NCBI RefSeq assembly: GCF_003315345.1
Contig: NZ_QNRO01000011.1
Coordinates: forward strand, 1 to 64,000
Source of the DNA: Marinobacter pelagius
Lineage (GTDB): Bacteria; Pseudomonadota; Gammaproteobacteria; Pseudomonadales; Oleiphilaceae
DNA length: 64,000 nucleotides
Reading direction: 5' to 3'
Shown in pieces: positions 22,658 through 34,148 of this stretch. Every line of letters begins with the position of its first letter. Positions within the stretch are counted from its first letter, which is position 1. The notes beneath the pieces are model-generated. The model saw only the letters and a program-made list of their open reading frames with translations, was not told where the DNA came from and made no database searches. Both the position numbers and the translations under genes were made by a program.

Positions 22658-24115
22658 TCAGCCGAGCTTGCCGGAATCGGGCAGTTCTTCTTCCGAGCGC
22701 AGGCGGTCGGCGGCATCTTCGAGGGCTTCCAGGATCGCCTTGCGCTCCTTCTCGGTGATCTTGTCGGAGTCCAGGTACATGGCGAAGCCACTGTGTTCGT
22801 GCTCCAGGAAGCTGCGATTCGGGCCCATGTCACGGCGGAAGTCCACCACCTCGTAAATCGGCACCGGCTTGGTAAAGCCCTTGACCGTAATCTCGCCCTT
22901 GTCACGGCACATGATCCGGTCCTTGATCAGTGAGAAGGTTTCATAGGAAACCAGGATCTCACCGGGCTCGGCCAGGGATTCTAGCCGGCTGGCCAGGTTC
23001 ACTTCCTTGCCGATGATGGTGTAGTCCATCCGGTTCTCAGCGCCGAAGTTGCCCACGGTGGTGTAACCGGTGCTGATGCCCATGCGGATCTGCAGGGGCG
23101 TCTTGATACCCTGGCTGCGCCACTTCTGGCGCATGATCTTCATGTGTTTGCGCATTTCGATGGCCATGGACACGCAGGCAAAGGCATCTTCCTTCTGACC
23201 CCGGCTGGTGGGGTCCCCGAAAAACACCATGATGGAATCACCCACGAACTTGTCGATGGTGCCGCCATACTTCAGGGCCACCTCGGACATGCCATTGAAA
23301 TAGTGGTTCAGCAGTTCAGTGAGGGCCTCCGGTTCCATTTCCTCGGACAGCTCGGTGAAGCCCTTGATGTCTGAAAAGAAGACCGCCAGTTTCTTGCGCT
23401 GGGTTTCCAGCCGGACATCTCTTTCGCCGGTAAAGATCGACTGCCAGACCTGGGGTGACAGGTACTTGGACAGCTTGTGGGAAAGGGCGATGGATTGCTC
23501 CCGTTGATTCTGGATCTGAGTCTTGGCCAGCATCAGGGCGCGCGCCTGCTGGTGCGAATAGAAGGCGGTGACGCAGATATAGATGCCGGTGGCCAGTATG
23601 GCGCTGATACTGGTCAGCAATGGCGACTGGAAGGACTCGGCCGGCCCGGCGAAGGCGACGCCGGCGGCAATCGCGGATGCCATGAGGGTGGTGCCCATCA
23701 GCCATTGGCGGATGCCGCCGATGATCAGGCAACTGAACATCATCATCAGGGCCACTGAAACCGCGGGAACGGCGACCAGACCGGTGAAGCCGATGAAGGT
23801 GCCCCCGAACACGCAATCGACCAGCAGCATTTTCTGTCGGATGCGTGGAGAACGGTTCAGGAAGGTTCTGCGGGTAAGGATGTGGGCAATGTGGGGCCAG
23901 AGCAGGGCGCCGGCAACCAGCCACAGCAGCCATTGTTCGAATGCACTCTGAAGGACGCCGATGACGATGATGACGGCGGTAACTGTGTAGGCAAGGATGC
24001 GCCCGCTGTAATCCGGCATCGGAGGCACGGCCGTTGAACTGCTGCCCTGCTCGTGGGACAGCGCGTTTCCGGCGCTGTTGCTTGCGTTTCGCAAGTCCAC
24101 AGGGGCGCTCATCAT
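22658..24115 (-). CDS. Membrane class III adenylate cyclase with MASE2-like sensor (CyaB-like)
   Basis: 485-aa cyclase. Residues 30-190 contain about six membrane helices resembling the MASE2 domain of Pseudomonas CyaB. The C-terminal class III cyclase domain shows both metal aspartates ('FFSDIKGFTEL', 'DKFVGDSIMVFFGDP'), the substrate-region 'TIIGKEVNLASRLE' with the N-x3-R transition-state residues, and is complete. It should make cAMP in response to an unknown membrane signal; CyaB-type cAMP feeds Vfr-like regulators in pseudomonads. Its start codon abuts the stop of the DUF962 gene, so the two form an operon. Confidence 0.85.
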   Translation of the reverse strand: MMSAPVDLRNASNSAGNALSHEQGSSSTAVPPMPDYSGRILAYTVTAVIIVIGVLQSAFEQWLLWLVAGALLWPHIAHILTRRTFLNRSPRIRQKMLLVDCVFGGTFIGFTGLVAVPAVSVALMMMFSCLIIGGIRQWLMGTTLMASAIAAGVAFAGPAESFQSPLLTSISAILATGIYICVTAFYSHQQARALMLAKTQIQNQREQSIALSHKLSKYLSPQVWQSIFTGERDVRLETQRKKLAVFFSDIKGFTELSEEMEPEALTELLNHYFNGMSEVALKYGGTIDKFVGDSIMVFFGDPTSRGQKEDAFACVSMAIEMRKHMKIMRQKWRSQGIKTPLQIRMGISTGYTTVGNFGAENRMDYTIIGKEVNLASRLESLAEPGEILVSYETFSLIKDRIMCRDKGEITVKGFTKPVPIYEVVDFRRDMGPNRSFLEHEHSGFAMYLDSDKITEKERKAILEALEDAADRLRSEEELPDSGKLG

Positions 24116-24427
24116 CTAGAAACGGATCCTGCCAATCAGCATGTCTCGGAACATCACCCAGTCTCCCATCAGACTGTATAGTGGATATTTGAAGGTAGCC
24201 GGGCGATTCTTCTCGAACTTGAAGTGGCCCACCCAGGCAAAGCCATATCCGATAACCGGAAGTGCCAGTAACCACAACAGTTTGCCCGAGGTGATCGCCC
24301 AGATTGCCACGACCAGTACCAGCAGGCTGCCGACAAAATGCAGGCGCCGACAGGTTACATCACTGTGCTCTTCCAGGTAGTAAGGATAGAATTCTGAAAA
24401 GTTGCGAAATTCGTTCTGGTCATTCAT
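24116..24427 (-). CDS. DUF962 / Mpo1-like membrane protein
   Basis: 103-aa small membrane protein of the DUF962 (YGL010w/Mpo1-like) family: 'FYPYYLEEHSDVTCRRLHFVG', two hydrophobic segments (about 30-65) and 'GYGFAWVGHFKFEKNRPATFKYPLYS' (family core, about 60-85). The yeast relative is an Fe(II)-dependent dioxygenase in fatty-acid alpha-oxidation, and the conserved His residues (HFVG, GHF) suit a metal site, but bacterial function is unproven. It lies directly upstream of the adenylate cyclase gene. Confidence 0.8.
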   Translation of the reverse strand: MNDQNEFRNFSEFYPYYLEEHSDVTCRRLHFVGSLLVLVVAIWAITSGKLLWLLALPVIGYGFAWVGHFKFEKNRPATFKYPLYSLMGDWVMFRDMLIGRIRF

Positions 24428-24565
24428 GGTGCTGCCACTTCATTTATAGTTGTTAACATGGGCCAACCAGAGTTGAAGGTTACCAGTATTACGTATAAGC
24501 CACAATTCGCGTGTGGGCTTCCAAACAGAGCTTTTTGAACACATTTTTCCTGACAGCGAGTCGAT

Positions 24566-25129
24566 ATGACGTCAGTAACCGAGTTCCTTCTCAATCGCAG
24601 TTCCCAACCGCGCCTCACCGCGCCTGCCCCGGACCGGAAAACCCTGGAGCGTGCCTTTGGCTGCGCCGCACGGGCCCCGGACCACGCCCTGTTGCGGCCC
24701 TGGCGTTACCTGGTGGTCGAAGGGCAGGGGTTGGAGCAGTTGGGGGAGCTGTTTGCCTCTACCTGCCCCAATAATGCGGACGAGCAGGAGATCGAGAAGC
24801 TGCGCCGCGCACCGCAGCGGGCGCCGATGATCATTGTCGGCATTGCTTCCCCGAGCGAGCACCCCAAGGTTCCGGAGATCGAGCAATTGTTGTCAGCCGG
24901 CGCCGGCATGAGTTTTCTGGAACTGGCGCTGCAGGAGGCCGGGTTCGGTGTGATGTGGCGTACTGGCACGATGGCCTACCACCCGGCAGTCCGGGAAGGA
25001 TTGGGGCTGTCGGAGCAGGAATCCATCATCGGCTTTCTGTATGCCGGCACAGTCGCTACGGAGAAGCCAAAGGTACCCCGGCCGGAGGTTGCGGAATTTG
25101 TCTCGGACTGGCCGCCGGAACGCCGGTAA
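24566..25129 (+). CDS. Nitroreductase-family protein (YdjA-like)
   Basis: 187-aa FMN-dependent oxidoreductase of the small YdjA type. FMN-binding segments: 'RSSQPRLTAPAPDRKTLE' at the N-terminus, 'ARAPDHALLRPWRYLVVEG' (about 36-54), 'GAGMSFLELALQEAGFGVMWRTG' (about 112-134). Such proteins reduce nitroaromatics in vitro; the native substrate is unknown. Monocistronic; the promoter of tRNA-Leu begins just after its stop. Confidence 0.85.
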   Translation: MTSVTEFLLNRSSQPRLTAPAPDRKTLERAFGCAARAPDHALLRPWRYLVVEGQGLEQLGELFASTCPNNADEQEIEKLRRAPQRAPMIIVGIASPSEHPKVPEIEQLLSAGAGMSFLELALQEAGFGVMWRTGTMAYHPAVREGLGLSEQESIIGFLYAGTVATEKPKVPRPEVAEFVSDWPPERR

Positions 25130-25134
25130 TGTTA

Positions 25135-25162
25135 TTGCTTTCGAAAATAACGTCAGTATAAT
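25135..25162 (+). promoter_or_regulatory. Promoter of tRNA-Leu
   Basis: TTGCTT, 16-bp spacer, perfect TATAAT at 25157-25162, ending 17 bp before the mature tRNA. Confidence 0.75.
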
Positions 25163-25179
25163 CCCCCACACTCTCCGAT

Positions 25180-25266
25180 GGCGGCGTGGTGAAATTGGTA
25201 GACACGACGGATTCAAAATCCGTTGGGGTAAAACCCGTGGCGGTTCGAGTCCGCCCGCCGCTACCA
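25180..25266 (+). tRNA. tRNA-Leu(CAA)
   Basis: 87-nt class II tRNA with CCA encoded. Acceptor GGCGGCG/CGCCGCT (first pair G-U), anticodon stem ACGGA/TCCGT with loop TTCAAAA giving anticodon CAA (reads UUG), a long variable arm and T-loop GTTCGAGTC. Confidence 0.95.
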
Positions 25267-25301
25267 TCATCTTTCCTGCAGTGTCGTAACCAGTCCATCC
25301 C

Positions 25302-27541
<2,240 letters not shown>

Positions 27542-27570
27542 ACGAATTGCCAAACCAACGGAGATAATAA

Positions 27571-27933
27571 ATGAAATCAATGAAGTTTCTTGTTGCTGGA
27601 CTGATGGCCTTGATGCCGGCACTGGCTATGGCCCAGGATCCTGCAGCCCAGGGCATGGGTGTGATGGGGCAGGTGATCTTCTTCGCCGGCTTTATCCTGA
27701 TTTTCTACTTCCTGATCTGGCGCCCCCAGTCCAAGCGTGCCAAAGAGCACAAGGCGCTGATGTCCGGTCTGAACAAGGGTGATGAGGTTGTGACCTCCGG
27801 TGGCGTTGCCGGCAAGATCACCAAGGTGACTGACGACTTCATCGTGATTGAGGTTGCCGATAACGTCGAAATCAAGGTTCAGAAGGTTGCCGTTGCTGCA
27901 GCCCTGCCGAAAGGTACCCTAAAGGATATCTGA
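27571..27933 (+). CDS. yajC: Sec translocase accessory subunit YajC
   Basis: 120-aa small membrane protein that associates with SecDF-SecYEG. A single membrane helix 'VIFFAGFILIFYFLIWRPQ' (about 33-51) is followed by the conserved cytoplasmic 'LNKGDEVVTSGGVAGKI'. The N-terminal 22 residues look like an additional hydrophobic, signal-like segment. Located between tgt and secD as usual. Confidence 0.95.
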   Translation: MKSMKFLVAGLMALMPALAMAQDPAAQGMGVMGQVIFFAGFILIFYFLIWRPQSKRAKEHKALMSGLNKGDEVVTSGGVAGKITKVTDDFIVIEVADNVEIKVQKVAVAAALPKGTLKDI

Positions 27934-27998
27934 TCCAGGTGAGGCTATCTGCCTTCCCAGGAACCTGCCTGTCTGATTCTTTCTGGCTGACAACCAAG

Positions 27999-28015
27999 GC
28001 CGGCCCCCGGGCCGG
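27999..28015 (+). other. GC hairpin between yajC and secD
   Basis: Inverted repeat GCCGGCCC/GGGCCGGC with a single-base centre, directly before the secD ribosome binding region (AAGGGAACCC). It lacks a T-tract and is more likely an mRNA processing or stability hairpin than a terminator. Confidence 0.4.
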
Positions 28016-28030
28016 CTATTAAGGGAACCC

Positions 28031-29908
28031 ATGCTGAACAAGTACCCGCTCTGGAAAAACCTGGTTATCCTGGTCGCGCTCGTGATCGGGTTTATCTACG
28101 CTCTGCCCAACCTTTTCCCCGATGATTACGCCATCCAGATCACTGGCGCCCGCAGCAGCACCGAAGTCAATGAACGTGTGCTGGAACGTGCGGTTCAGGC
28201 GCTGGAATCCGAAGGCATTACGGTGAAAAGCAGCTCTCTGCAAGAGCGTGATGCCCTGATCCGCCTGACCAGTTCCGATGACCAGCTCAAGGCCCGCCCG
28301 ACCGTCCAGCAGGCGCTGGGCAACGAATACCTGGTGGCTTTGAACATGGCCGCGTCCACGCCGGACTGGCTGAAAGCCGTTGGTGCCGGACCCATGAAAC
28401 TGGGTCTGGATTTGCGCGGTGGTGTGCACTTCCTGCTTGAAGTGGATATGGATACTGCGCTGCAGCAGCGGCTGGAAGCCCTGTCCAGTCAGATCAAGCG
28501 GGAATTGCGTGAAGAGCGGGTTCGTTACCGTGGCGGCGATGTCGATGCCGGTGACCGGCAGATTGTATTGAGCTTTCGCGACGAGGAATCTCGTGCCGAG
28601 GCCTTTGATCTGGTTCGCAGCCAGTACAATCAGTTCCTGATGGACGAGCAGATGCAGGGTGACGAGTTCCAGTTGGTGCTGTCCCTTTCCGAAGCGGAAG
28701 TGAAGTCGATCCAGGAGTACGCCCTCGAGCAGAACCTGACTACCATCCGTAACCGGGTGAACGAGCTGGGCGTGGCTGAGCCGCTGGTCCAGCGCCAGGG
28801 CACCGATCGCATCATTGTTGAATTGCCTGGTGTGCAGGATACCGCGCAGGCCAAGCGGGTACTCGGTGCCACGGCCAATCTGGAATTCCGGCTTGAGGCA
28901 CGCCCCGATGCACCGGCGAGCGAAACAGAGCAGTACAGTTTCCGGGACAATCCCCAGCGTACCGCCCGGCTTGAGCGTGATGTGATCACAACCGGTAACA
29001 ACGTGGCCAATGCCCAGCAGGCGTTCGACGAGAATGGTCAGCCCCAGGTCAATATCACCATGGACTCCGTCGGCGGTGATCTGATGAACCGTGCTACCCG
29101 CAACGCCATTGGGCGCCGGATGGCCGTGCTGTTCATCGAATACCGCACCGAGACCGAAAGCCAGATGGTGGACGGTGAGCCCACCATGGTCGAGAAGCGG
29201 GTCGTGGAGAAGGGGATTATCAGCCTGGCAACCGTCCAGTCGGCTCTTGGCAGCAGTTTCCGGATTACCGGCCTCGATTCCATTCCGGAAGCGTCGGAAC
29301 TGGCTCTGTTGCTGCGTGCCGGTGCCCTGGCAGCTCCGATGTACTTTGTGCAGGAACGGACCATCGGGCCGAGCCTCGGGCAGAAGAATATCGACGCGGG
29401 CATGATGTCAGTGGCGCTGGGCTTCGCTCTGGTGCTGATTTACATGATGGTGTATTACCGTGGTTTCGGGGTGATTGCCAACATCTCGCTGACGCTCAAC
29501 CTGATGATGCTGATTGCCTGCATGTCCATTCTGTCGGCAACACTCACCCTCCCGGGCATTGCCGGCATCGTGTTGACCGTTGGTATGGCGGTGGATGCGA
29601 ACGTGCTGATCTTCGAGCGAATACGTGAGGAGCTGAAGGCCGGGGTGGCGCCGCAGCTGGCCATTAATGCCGGCTATTCGCGGGCGTTCGTCTCGATCTT
29701 TGATGCCAACATCACCACACTGCTGGTGGCGGTGATTCTGTTCGCCATGGGCTCCGGCCCGGTCAAAGGCTTCGCCGTCACCCTGTGCATCGGTATCCTC
29801 ACCTCGATGTTCTCCGGGCTGATGGTCAGTCGCAGCATCGTGAATCTTGTGTATGGCGGTCGGAAGATCGAAAAGCTGTCGATTGGAGGGAAGCTGGCAA
29901 ATGTCTGA
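28031..29908 (+). CDS. secD: Protein translocase subunit SecD
   Basis: 625-aa inner-membrane protein that with SecF uses the proton gradient to help proteins exit SecYEG on the periplasmic side. One N-terminal helix (10-29), a large periplasmic domain, family motif 'LGLDLRGGVHFLLEVD' (near 120), and five C-terminal helices including 'MSVALGFALVLIYMMVYYR' and 'GIAGIVLTVGMAVDANVLIFER' with the conserved Asp. Its stop overlaps the secF start by 8 bp. Confidence 0.96.
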   Translation: MLNKYPLWKNLVILVALVIGFIYALPNLFPDDYAIQITGARSSTEVNERVLERAVQALESEGITVKSSSLQERDALIRLTSSDDQLKARPTVQQALGNEYLVALNMAASTPDWLKAVGAGPMKLGLDLRGGVHFLLEVDMDTALQQRLEALSSQIKRELREERVRYRGGDVDAGDRQIVLSFRDEESRAEAFDLVRSQYNQFLMDEQMQGDEFQLVLSLSEAEVKSIQEYALEQNLTTIRNRVNELGVAEPLVQRQGTDRIIVELPGVQDTAQAKRVLGATANLEFRLEARPDAPASETEQYSFRDNPQRTARLERDVITTGNNVANAQQAFDENGQPQVNITMDSVGGDLMNRATRNAIGRRMAVLFIEYRTETESQMVDGEPTMVEKRVVEKGIISLATVQSALGSSFRITGLDSIPEASELALLLRAGALAAPMYFVQERTIGPSLGQKNIDAGMMSVALGFALVLIYMMVYYRGFGVIANISLTLNLMMLIACMSILSATLTLPGIAGIVLTVGMAVDANVLIFERIREELKAGVAPQLAINAGYSRAFVSIFDANITTLLVAVILFAMGSGPVKGFAVTLCIGILTSMFSGLMVSRSIVNLVYGGRKIEKLSIGGKLANV

Positions 29909-30854
29909 GCTGGAGAAGAAACCGTTTGATTTTATGGGGTTCCGGAAGGCTGCTTCCATCCTCTCCATCGCGCTGATCATTGCCTCGATTGCCTTGCTGG
30001 CGGTTCGTGGCCTGAATCTGGGTATGGACTTTACCGGGGGTACCTCCGTCGAGTTTGAATATGCAGAGGCGCCGTCCCTGGACAACATCCGTGGCCAGCT
30101 TGATGAGGCCGGCTTCGATAATTTCGTGGTCCAGAATTTCGGTTCTGACACCACGATCCTGATCCGTCTGGCCGAAGCAGGTAATGATGAGCTTGCCGTC
30201 GAGGTCGCTGGTGCCCTTCAGAAGGGTGGTACGCAGTTCGAGCTGATCAGCTCCGAGTTCATCGGCTCCCAGGTGGGTGAGCAGCTCAAAGAAGACAGCG
30301 GTCTGGGTCTGTTGCTGGCTCTGGCGGTCGTACTCATCTATGTAGGTATGCGCTTCCAGTTCAAGTTTGGTATCGCCTCGGTGATCCCGCTGGCCCATGA
30401 TGTGATCATAGTTCTGGGTGTGTTTGCCCTGTTCCAGTGGACCTTCGATCTGACCGTTCTTGCCGCCTTGCTGGCCGTGATCGGTTACTCCCTGAACGAT
30501 ACCATCGTTGTTGCGGACCGCATCCGGGAGAATTTCCGCAAGATGCGAGTCGGGGGTGCCTGGGACATCATCAATACCTCGATTCACCAGACCATCAGCC
30601 GGACCATCAACACCTCCGGGACCACGCTTGTGGTGCTGCTCGCGCTCTACCTGTTTGGCGGTGAGGCGATCAACAACTTCGCCCTGGCGCTGATTATCGG
30701 TGTGCTGGTGGGTACCTATTCCTCCATTTATGTCTCTGCTAACCTGTTGATCGCGCTGGGCGTGTCCCGTGAGGACATGATGCTCCCGGTCAAAGAGGGT
30801 GCGGCCGGGCAGGAAGAGGATGAAGAGCCGCCTGAATGGCTCAACAGGATGTAA
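29901..30854 (+). CDS. secF: Protein translocase subunit SecF
   Basis: 317-aa partner of SecD. Start at 29901 (MSELEKKPFDF) overlaps secD by 8 bp; a longer frame from 29847 is not supported by the family. Motif 'LGMDFTGGTSVEFEY' near 35-50 and the C-terminal helices with 'VIGYSLNDTIVVADRIREN' carrying the conserved Asp and Arg. The acidic tail 'EEDEEPPEWLNRM' ends the protein. Followed by a strong terminator. Confidence 0.96.
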   Translation: MSELEKKPFDFMGFRKAASILSIALIIASIALLAVRGLNLGMDFTGGTSVEFEYAEAPSLDNIRGQLDEAGFDNFVVQNFGSDTTILIRLAEAGNDELAVEVAGALQKGGTQFELISSEFIGSQVGEQLKEDSGLGLLLALAVVLIYVGMRFQFKFGIASVIPLAHDVIIVLGVFALFQWTFDLTVLAALLAVIGYSLNDTIVVADRIRENFRKMRVGGAWDIINTSIHQTISRTINTSGTTLVVLLALYLFGGEAINNFALALIIGVLVGTYSSIYVSANLLIALGVSREDMMLPVKEGAAGQEEDEEPPEWLNRM

Positions 30855-30870
30855 GCCGCCCGTCGGGCAC

Positions 30871-30907
30871 AAAAAAACCGCCACTCCGAGGAGTTGGCGG
30901 TTTTTTT
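30871..30907. terminator. Bidirectional rho-independent terminator secF/suhB
   Basis: Stem AACCGCCA(A)CTCC/GGAGTTGGCGGTT flanked by seven A residues on the left and seven T residues on the right, so it can end both secF (plus) and suhB (minus). Confidence 0.93.
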
Positions 30908-30928
30908 ATGGCTTGCCGGAACTGCTGA

Positions 30929-31741
30929 TCAGCGCGGCAGGCGACCCCGGAAAGGGTGAAGGGTTTTCAGTACTTCACGGAACAGCTTGGGGTTGGCCAC
31001 GACCAGCTGTCGGGCGTTGCCGGTAGCAGGGTTGCCGGAGAAGTCGCCGGTCAGTGCGCCGGATTCCATGGCGAGGGTCACGCCCAGGTCCATATCGGCG
31101 GCTTCCGGGCGGAAGATGATGGCGGCGTCCAGGCTGCCGGAGGCAACCCGGGCGATGTCCAGTACCACGCAGCCGGAACTGCGGAACATGGCTGAATCGT
31201 GCGCAACGATCGCGGCCATCTCACCCCAAAGCTGGGAGTTTTCGCTCTTGCGCGCCTGGTCCAGCAGGTTGGTGGCAACCGCGGCCTTGTCGATCTGCTT
31301 GATTTCCGATGTACGTACCCGACGGCTGTTCAGGGCGGCACCATGACCCCGGGACGCGGAATATTCCTCGCCTGTAATCGGGTTCACAATCAGCAGGTTC
31401 TCGGTGCGATTGTTCCGCTTCTGCGACAGGGCCAGGACGAAATCCGGGATGCCACGGAGGAAGTTTTCGCGACCCAGCACCGGGAAGATGTGCCAGCTCT
31501 TCTCGCTGGTGCCGGCGCTCGCCTCGTTCAGCGGAGCAATCGTGTGGTCCTTGTAGGACTTCTCGAGCTGCTCCTTGAAATTGTCATAAATGGACTGCTC
31601 AACCCGATCCAGCTGGCGGCGGCGTTCGCTCTCGTCCTTACCATTGGGTTCCTGGCGCTCGAAATGGGCTTTCAGGTAGTCGGACCCCTGACGCGCAACG
31701 CGCAGGGCCATTTTGATTGCTGGTTGCATCTGAGTGTTCAT
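30929..31741 (-). CDS. suhB: SuhB homologue with degenerate inositol-monophosphatase active site
   Basis: 270-aa member of the inositol monophosphatase family, at the usual suhB position divergent from trmJ. Family landmarks remain ('SASRGHGAALN', 'FRSSGCVVLDIARVASGSLDA'), but the metal-binding motif DPLDGTTNF reads FPVLGRENF (86-94), so both aspartates are gone. The preceding GEE is PLNEA, and WDMAAG reads ADMDLG. Catalysis is therefore unlikely. E. coli SuhB works in rRNA transcription antitermination with the Nus factors, a role reported not to need phosphatase activity, which fits. I use the ATG at 31741 (MNTQMQ); an upstream extension to 31876 lacks family similarity and crosses the trmJ promoter. 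Confidence 0.82.
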   Translation of the reverse strand: MNTQMQPAIKMALRVARQGSDYLKAHFERQEPNGKDESERRRQLDRVEQSIYDNFKEQLEKSYKDHTIAPLNEASAGTSEKSWHIFPVLGRENFLRGIPDFVLALSQKRNNRTENLLIVNPITGEEYSASRGHGAALNSRRVRTSEIKQIDKAAVATNLLDQARKSENSQLWGEMAAIVAHDSAMFRSSGCVVLDIARVASGSLDAAIIFRPEAADMDLGVTLAMESGALTGDFSGNPATGNARQLVVANPKLFREVLKTLHPFRGRLPR

Positions 31742-31919
31742 TATCCAGGTGTGTGGAGGCCGAGTATGATAGCAAAAGATCACCCTCCTTGTATGTTTTT
31801 TGACTCCGGAATAGCACGGATGGCGGCAGGTTACGGGATTTCCGGAGAGGTGGAAGGGGGGCTGTTCTGCTATCATGTCGCGCTTGGTTCACTCTGCAGA
31901 CAGAAACAGGCTTTTGACC

Positions 31920-32786
31920 ATGCACAAACCCGCGCTCCCCCTGGAAGGCACGGACACCTACAACGACCGGATCCGCATTGTTCTGGTGGAGACTTCCCAC
32001 TCGGGAAATATTGGCGCGGTTGCCCGGGCCATGAAGAACATGGGGCTGGGGAACCTTTGGCTGGTCAACCCGAAGTCCTTTCCTGATGAAGCCTCCTATG
32101 CCCGCGCCGCAGGTGCCTCGGATGTGCTCGACCGCGCGCAGGTAGTCGGCAGCCTGGAAGAGGCCATTGACGATTGCGTGCTGGTGATGGGCACCAGCGC
32201 CCGTGGCCGCAAGGTGCCCTGGCCGGTGATGCCGCCGCCCGAAGCGGCCAAAACCGCATCGGAGGCCTCTGCCGGTGGCAGTGTTGCGCTGGTGTTCGGA
32301 CGCGAAAGCAACGGTCTGAGCAATGACGAGCTTCAGCATTGCCACCACCATATCCACATCCCGTCCAATCCCGAATACAGCTCTCTCAATCTGGCCATGG
32401 CGGTGCAGGTGATGTGTTACGAATTGCGGATGCTTTACCTTCGTAACCTTGAAGGTGGCGAGGGCAGCCCATACCTCAAGCCCATGTCGGCACCGGGCGA
32501 TGCCGGTTGGGATGTGTCTCCGGCTTCGGTCAGGGATGTGGAAGGATTCTTCGAACATCTGGAACAGATGCTTGTGGATGTGGAGTTTCACCGCCGTGAA
32601 AATCCGCGCCAGCTGATGACCCGCTTGCGGAGGCTTTTTCAGCGGGCCAGACTTGATCAGATGGAAGTCAACATTCTCCGTGGCATCCTGACGGCGGCCC
32701 AGAAGGCTGCCGGCAAGGCACCAAATCAACGCCAATCCACCGATGGCGAGTCATCGGCGACGGGACAGGAAGAAGGCCATGTTTGA
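31920..32786 (+). CDS. trmJ: tRNA (cytidine/uridine-2'-O-)-methyltransferase TrmJ
   Basis: 288-aa SPOUT methyltransferase that 2'-O-methylates position 32 of certain tRNAs. '[27 protein letters not shown]' region near 18-44, 'MGTSARGRK', and the trefoil-knot SAM motifs '[14 protein letters not shown]' and '[12 protein letters not shown]'. I prefer the ATG at 31920; an upstream ATG at 31875 falls on a TATCAT sequence that looks like the -10 box. It overlaps cysE by 8 bp. Confidence 0.93.
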   Translation: MHKPALPLEGTDTYNDRIRIVLVETSHSGNIGAVARAMKNMGLGNLWLVNPKSFPDEASYARAAGASDVLDRAQVVGSLEEAIDDCVLVMGTSARGRKVPWPVMPPPEAAKTASEASAGGSVALVFGRESNGLSNDELQHCHHHIHIPSNPEYSSLNLAMAVQVMCYELRMLYLRNLEGGEGSPYLKPMSAPGDAGWDVSPASVRDVEGFFEHLEQMLVDVEFHRRENPRQLMTRLRRLFQRARLDQMEVNILRGILTAAQKAAGKAPNQRQSTDGESSATGQEEGHV

Positions 32787-33552
32787 ACAATTGCGGGAAG
32801 ACATTAATAGTGTTTTTCACCGGGATCCGGCGGCTCGGAACACGTTCGAGGTTCTCACCAATTACCCGGGCCTCCATGCTTTGCTGTTTCACAGGTTTGC
32901 CCACTGGCTCTGGAAGCTGGGGCTGAAATGGCTCGCGCGAACGGTGTCGACCCTTGCCCGCTGGTTCACCGGCATCGAGATCCATCCGGGAGCAACCATC
33001 GGTCGACGGTTCTTTATAGACCACGGCATGGGTGTGGTCATCGGTGAGACCACCGTTATCGGTGATGATGTGACGCTCTACCAGGGCGTTACCCTCGGGG
33101 GCACCAGCTGGAACAAGGGCAAGCGCCATCCGACCATTGGAGATGGAGTTGTCGTTGGTGCGGGTGCCAAGATCCTCGGGCCATTCGAAGTGGGAGCGGG
33201 GGCCAAAATTGGTTCCAACTCGGTCGTAACCAAGGCTGTGCCTGAAGGCGCCACGGTGGTTGGCATACCGGGGCGGGTGATCGTCAAGCGCAAGTCCGAA
33301 GACGATGTCCGCCGCAAGGAGATGGAAGAGCGCATGGGCTTCGATGCCTACGGGGTCACCGAGGAGATGCCGGACCCGGTGGCGCGAGCCATGCGTTCTC
33401 TGCTTGATCACATGCACGCGGTCGATGACCGCATCGAGAACATGTGCAAGGCCATCCGGAAAGTGAACAGTGAATACCAGAATGGCGAGTTGCCGCCGTT
33501 GGATGAAGAGGACTTTGACTGTGTCCGGGATGACACGGATACGCGGGGTTGA
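32779..33552 (+). CDS. cysE: Serine O-acetyltransferase CysE
   Basis: 257-aa enzyme that makes O-acetylserine from serine and acetyl-CoA, the first step of cysteine synthesis. Left-handed hexapeptide repeats ('[18 protein letters not shown]', '[21 protein letters not shown]') and '[11 protein letters not shown]' with the catalytic His. The N-terminus is shorter than in the E. coli enzyme, as in the EpsC-like cysE variants next to isc genes. Starts inside the end of trmJ after AGGAAGAAGG. It supplies cysteine for the downstream desulfurase. Confidence 0.94.
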   Translation: MFEQLREDINSVFHRDPAARNTFEVLTNYPGLHALLFHRFAHWLWKLGLKWLARTVSTLARWFTGIEIHPGATIGRRFFIDHGMGVVIGETTVIGDDVTLYQGVTLGGTSWNKGKRHPTIGDGVVVGAGAKILGPFEVGAGAKIGSNSVVTKAVPEGATVVGIPGRVIVKRKSEDDVRRKEMEERMGFDAYGVTEEMPDPVARAMRSLLDHMHAVDDRIENMCKAIRKVNSEYQNGELPPLDEEDFDCVRDDTDTRG

Positions 33553-33585
33553 ATACTTGACTGAATTACTTGGTCAATTCATACT
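33552..33585 (+). promoter_or_regulatory. iscR promoter with type 1 IscR box
   Basis: TTGACT (33557-33562), 17 bp, CATACT (33580-33585). The segment 33552-33573 closely matches the type 1 IscR sites of the E. coli isc promoter (AATA-TTGAC--A-TTACT-GG pattern) and overlaps the -35, so [2Fe-2S]-IscR repression is expected. It begins at the cysE stop codon. Confidence 0.78.
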
Positions 33586-33629
33586 CGCATCTGTGAATCG
33601 AGATTCATTCCCGTCGCGGGGCTGATGCC

Positions 33630-34127
33630 ATGAAACTGACCACCAAAGGCCGCTATGCTGTTACGGCGATGTTGGACCTGGCCCTTCACGGGGATCAGGG
33701 ACCAGTCAGTCTGGCGGATATATCGTCCCGGCAGGAAATCTCGCTATCCTACCTGGAACAGCTGTTCTCCCGTCTGCGCCGGCAGAAACTGGTTGTCAGC
33801 ATCCGTGGCCCCGGTGGCGGTTATCGCCTGAGCCGTGATGCGGATCGCGTCTACATCGCCGAGGTGGTGGATGCGGTCAGTGAGTCCCTTGATACCACGC
33901 GCTGTGGCAATAAGGGTGACTGCCAGAACGGGGAGAAGTGCCTTACCCACCATCTCTGGTCTGATCTGAGTGATCAGATTCATCAGTTTCTCAGCGAAAT
34001 CAGTCTCGGGGATCTGATGAAGAAACGTGAAATCCGTCAGGTTGCGGATCGTCAGAATCGCCGCCAGGACGGCAAGGATTCTGAAACCATCAACACCGAC
34101 CGTCTGACCGACCAGGCGCCGGCCTGA
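33630..34127 (+). CDS. iscR: Fe-S cluster-responsive regulator IscR
   Basis: 165-aa Rrf2-family repressor. Winged helix in residues 1-70 ('[15 protein letters not shown]', 'RGPGGGYRL'). The [2Fe-2S] ligands C92, C98, C104 and H107 are at exactly the E. coli positions. When the cluster is bound it represses type 1 sites; one lies in its own promoter. First gene of what is normally iscRSUA-hscBA-fdx; here only iscS follows. Confidence 0.96.
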   Translation: MKLTTKGRYAVTAMLDLALHGDQGPVSLADISSRQEISLSYLEQLFSRLRRQKLVVSIRGPGGGYRLSRDADRVYIAEVVDAVSESLDTTRCGNKGDCQNGEKCLTHHLWSDLSDQIHQFLSEISLGDLMKKREIRQVADRQNRRQDGKDSETINTDRLTDQAPA

Positions 34128-34148
34128 TACAGAACTTTCTTACATATC

